From positions 482,625 to 546,624 of the forward strand of contig JAYKAV010002932.1 of NCBI GenBank assembly GCA_035582835.1: 64,000 bases of DNA. The letters are read 5' to 3'. The notes below the pieces were generated by a model that saw only the letters and a list, made by a program, of their open reading frames with translations, did no database searches and was not told where the DNA came from. Positions 63,707-64,000 of this stretch are shown in pieces. This DNA comes from Phoebastria nigripes. Lineage: Eukaryota > Chordata > Aves > Procellariiformes > Diomedeidae. Position numbers and translations under genes: made by a program. The stretch's first letter is position 1. Each line of letters opens with the position of its first letter.

Positions 63707-64000
63707 CTACAAACACAGAGGGGTCACCTTTATTACTCTAGTTTAACTATTTATATAGTAATTACATTACATGTCTACAATAATTAACTACTTCCCCAGC
63801 AAGCTTCAAAGTAGGATGGGAGAGATCTGGTACGTTCATGCATCTGGACACATTCAGAAGCTAAGTCAGTAATGACGGAAAAGCTTTTGAAGGAATGAGT
63901 AAAGAACCTCGCACAGTCTGTAGACCTCGGATGGGATTTGTCCACCCGGCCCTTCCTTTCCCTGTCCCTACACAGCGATGGGAAAGGAGGTCTGTGACAA
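63707..64000 (-). other. DNAJA3: DNAJA3 intron, cut by the window edge
   Basis: AT-rich intron upstream of the 63591-63706 exon. No further exon is visible before the window ends. Confidence 0.6.

Overview
This is nuclear DNA from a sauropsid, most probably a bird. The evidence is split genes with GT-AG introns, CR1-type LINE fragments, very compact introns in the GC-rich half, and exons that match known vertebrate genes of human 16p13.3. Everything was read by eye; no alignment or database search was run. Isolated single N bases are scattered through the window, so base-level errors are possible.

Layout. (1) Bases 1-31.5 kb are the 3' part of CLUAP1 on the + strand. Four exons (7096-7168, 17584-17691, 28084-28139, 31019-31165) lie between long AT-rich introns and encode the end of the coiled coil and the acidic tail of this intraflagellar transport protein. 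(2) Bases 33.5-45.2 kb are NLRC3 on the - strand, tail to tail with CLUAP1. It is readable from a proposed start codon to stop: a 7-nt first coding segment, a CARD-like exon, one large NACHT exon and fifteen small leucine-rich-repeat exons. Joined, these give 3282 nt, about 1093 residues, with all phases consistent. (3) Bases 45.2-54.0 kb are GC-rich intergenic sequence with a minisatellite, simple repeats and two small AT-rich islands, and no gene I can support. (4) Bases 54.0-57.6 kb hold a CpG island and five recognisable exons of NMRAL1 on the + strand. Four frameshifts and one in-frame stop break the reading frame although every splice site is intact, so I call it a probable pseudogene. 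(5) Bases 58.6-64 kb hold the last three coding exons and the 3'UTR of DNAJA3 (mitochondrial Hsp40/Tid1) on the - strand.

The genes are not an operon and have unrelated jobs: ciliary transport, restraint of innate immune signalling, NADPH sensing (decayed here) and mitochondrial chaperone work. The order CLUAP1>, <NLRC3, NMRAL1>, <DNAJA3 differs from the human order as I recall it in a way that one inversion would explain. The points most worth checking are the NMRAL1 lesions, that inversion, the CARD-like exon of NLRC3, and a possible extra in-frame cassette exon in CLUAP1.
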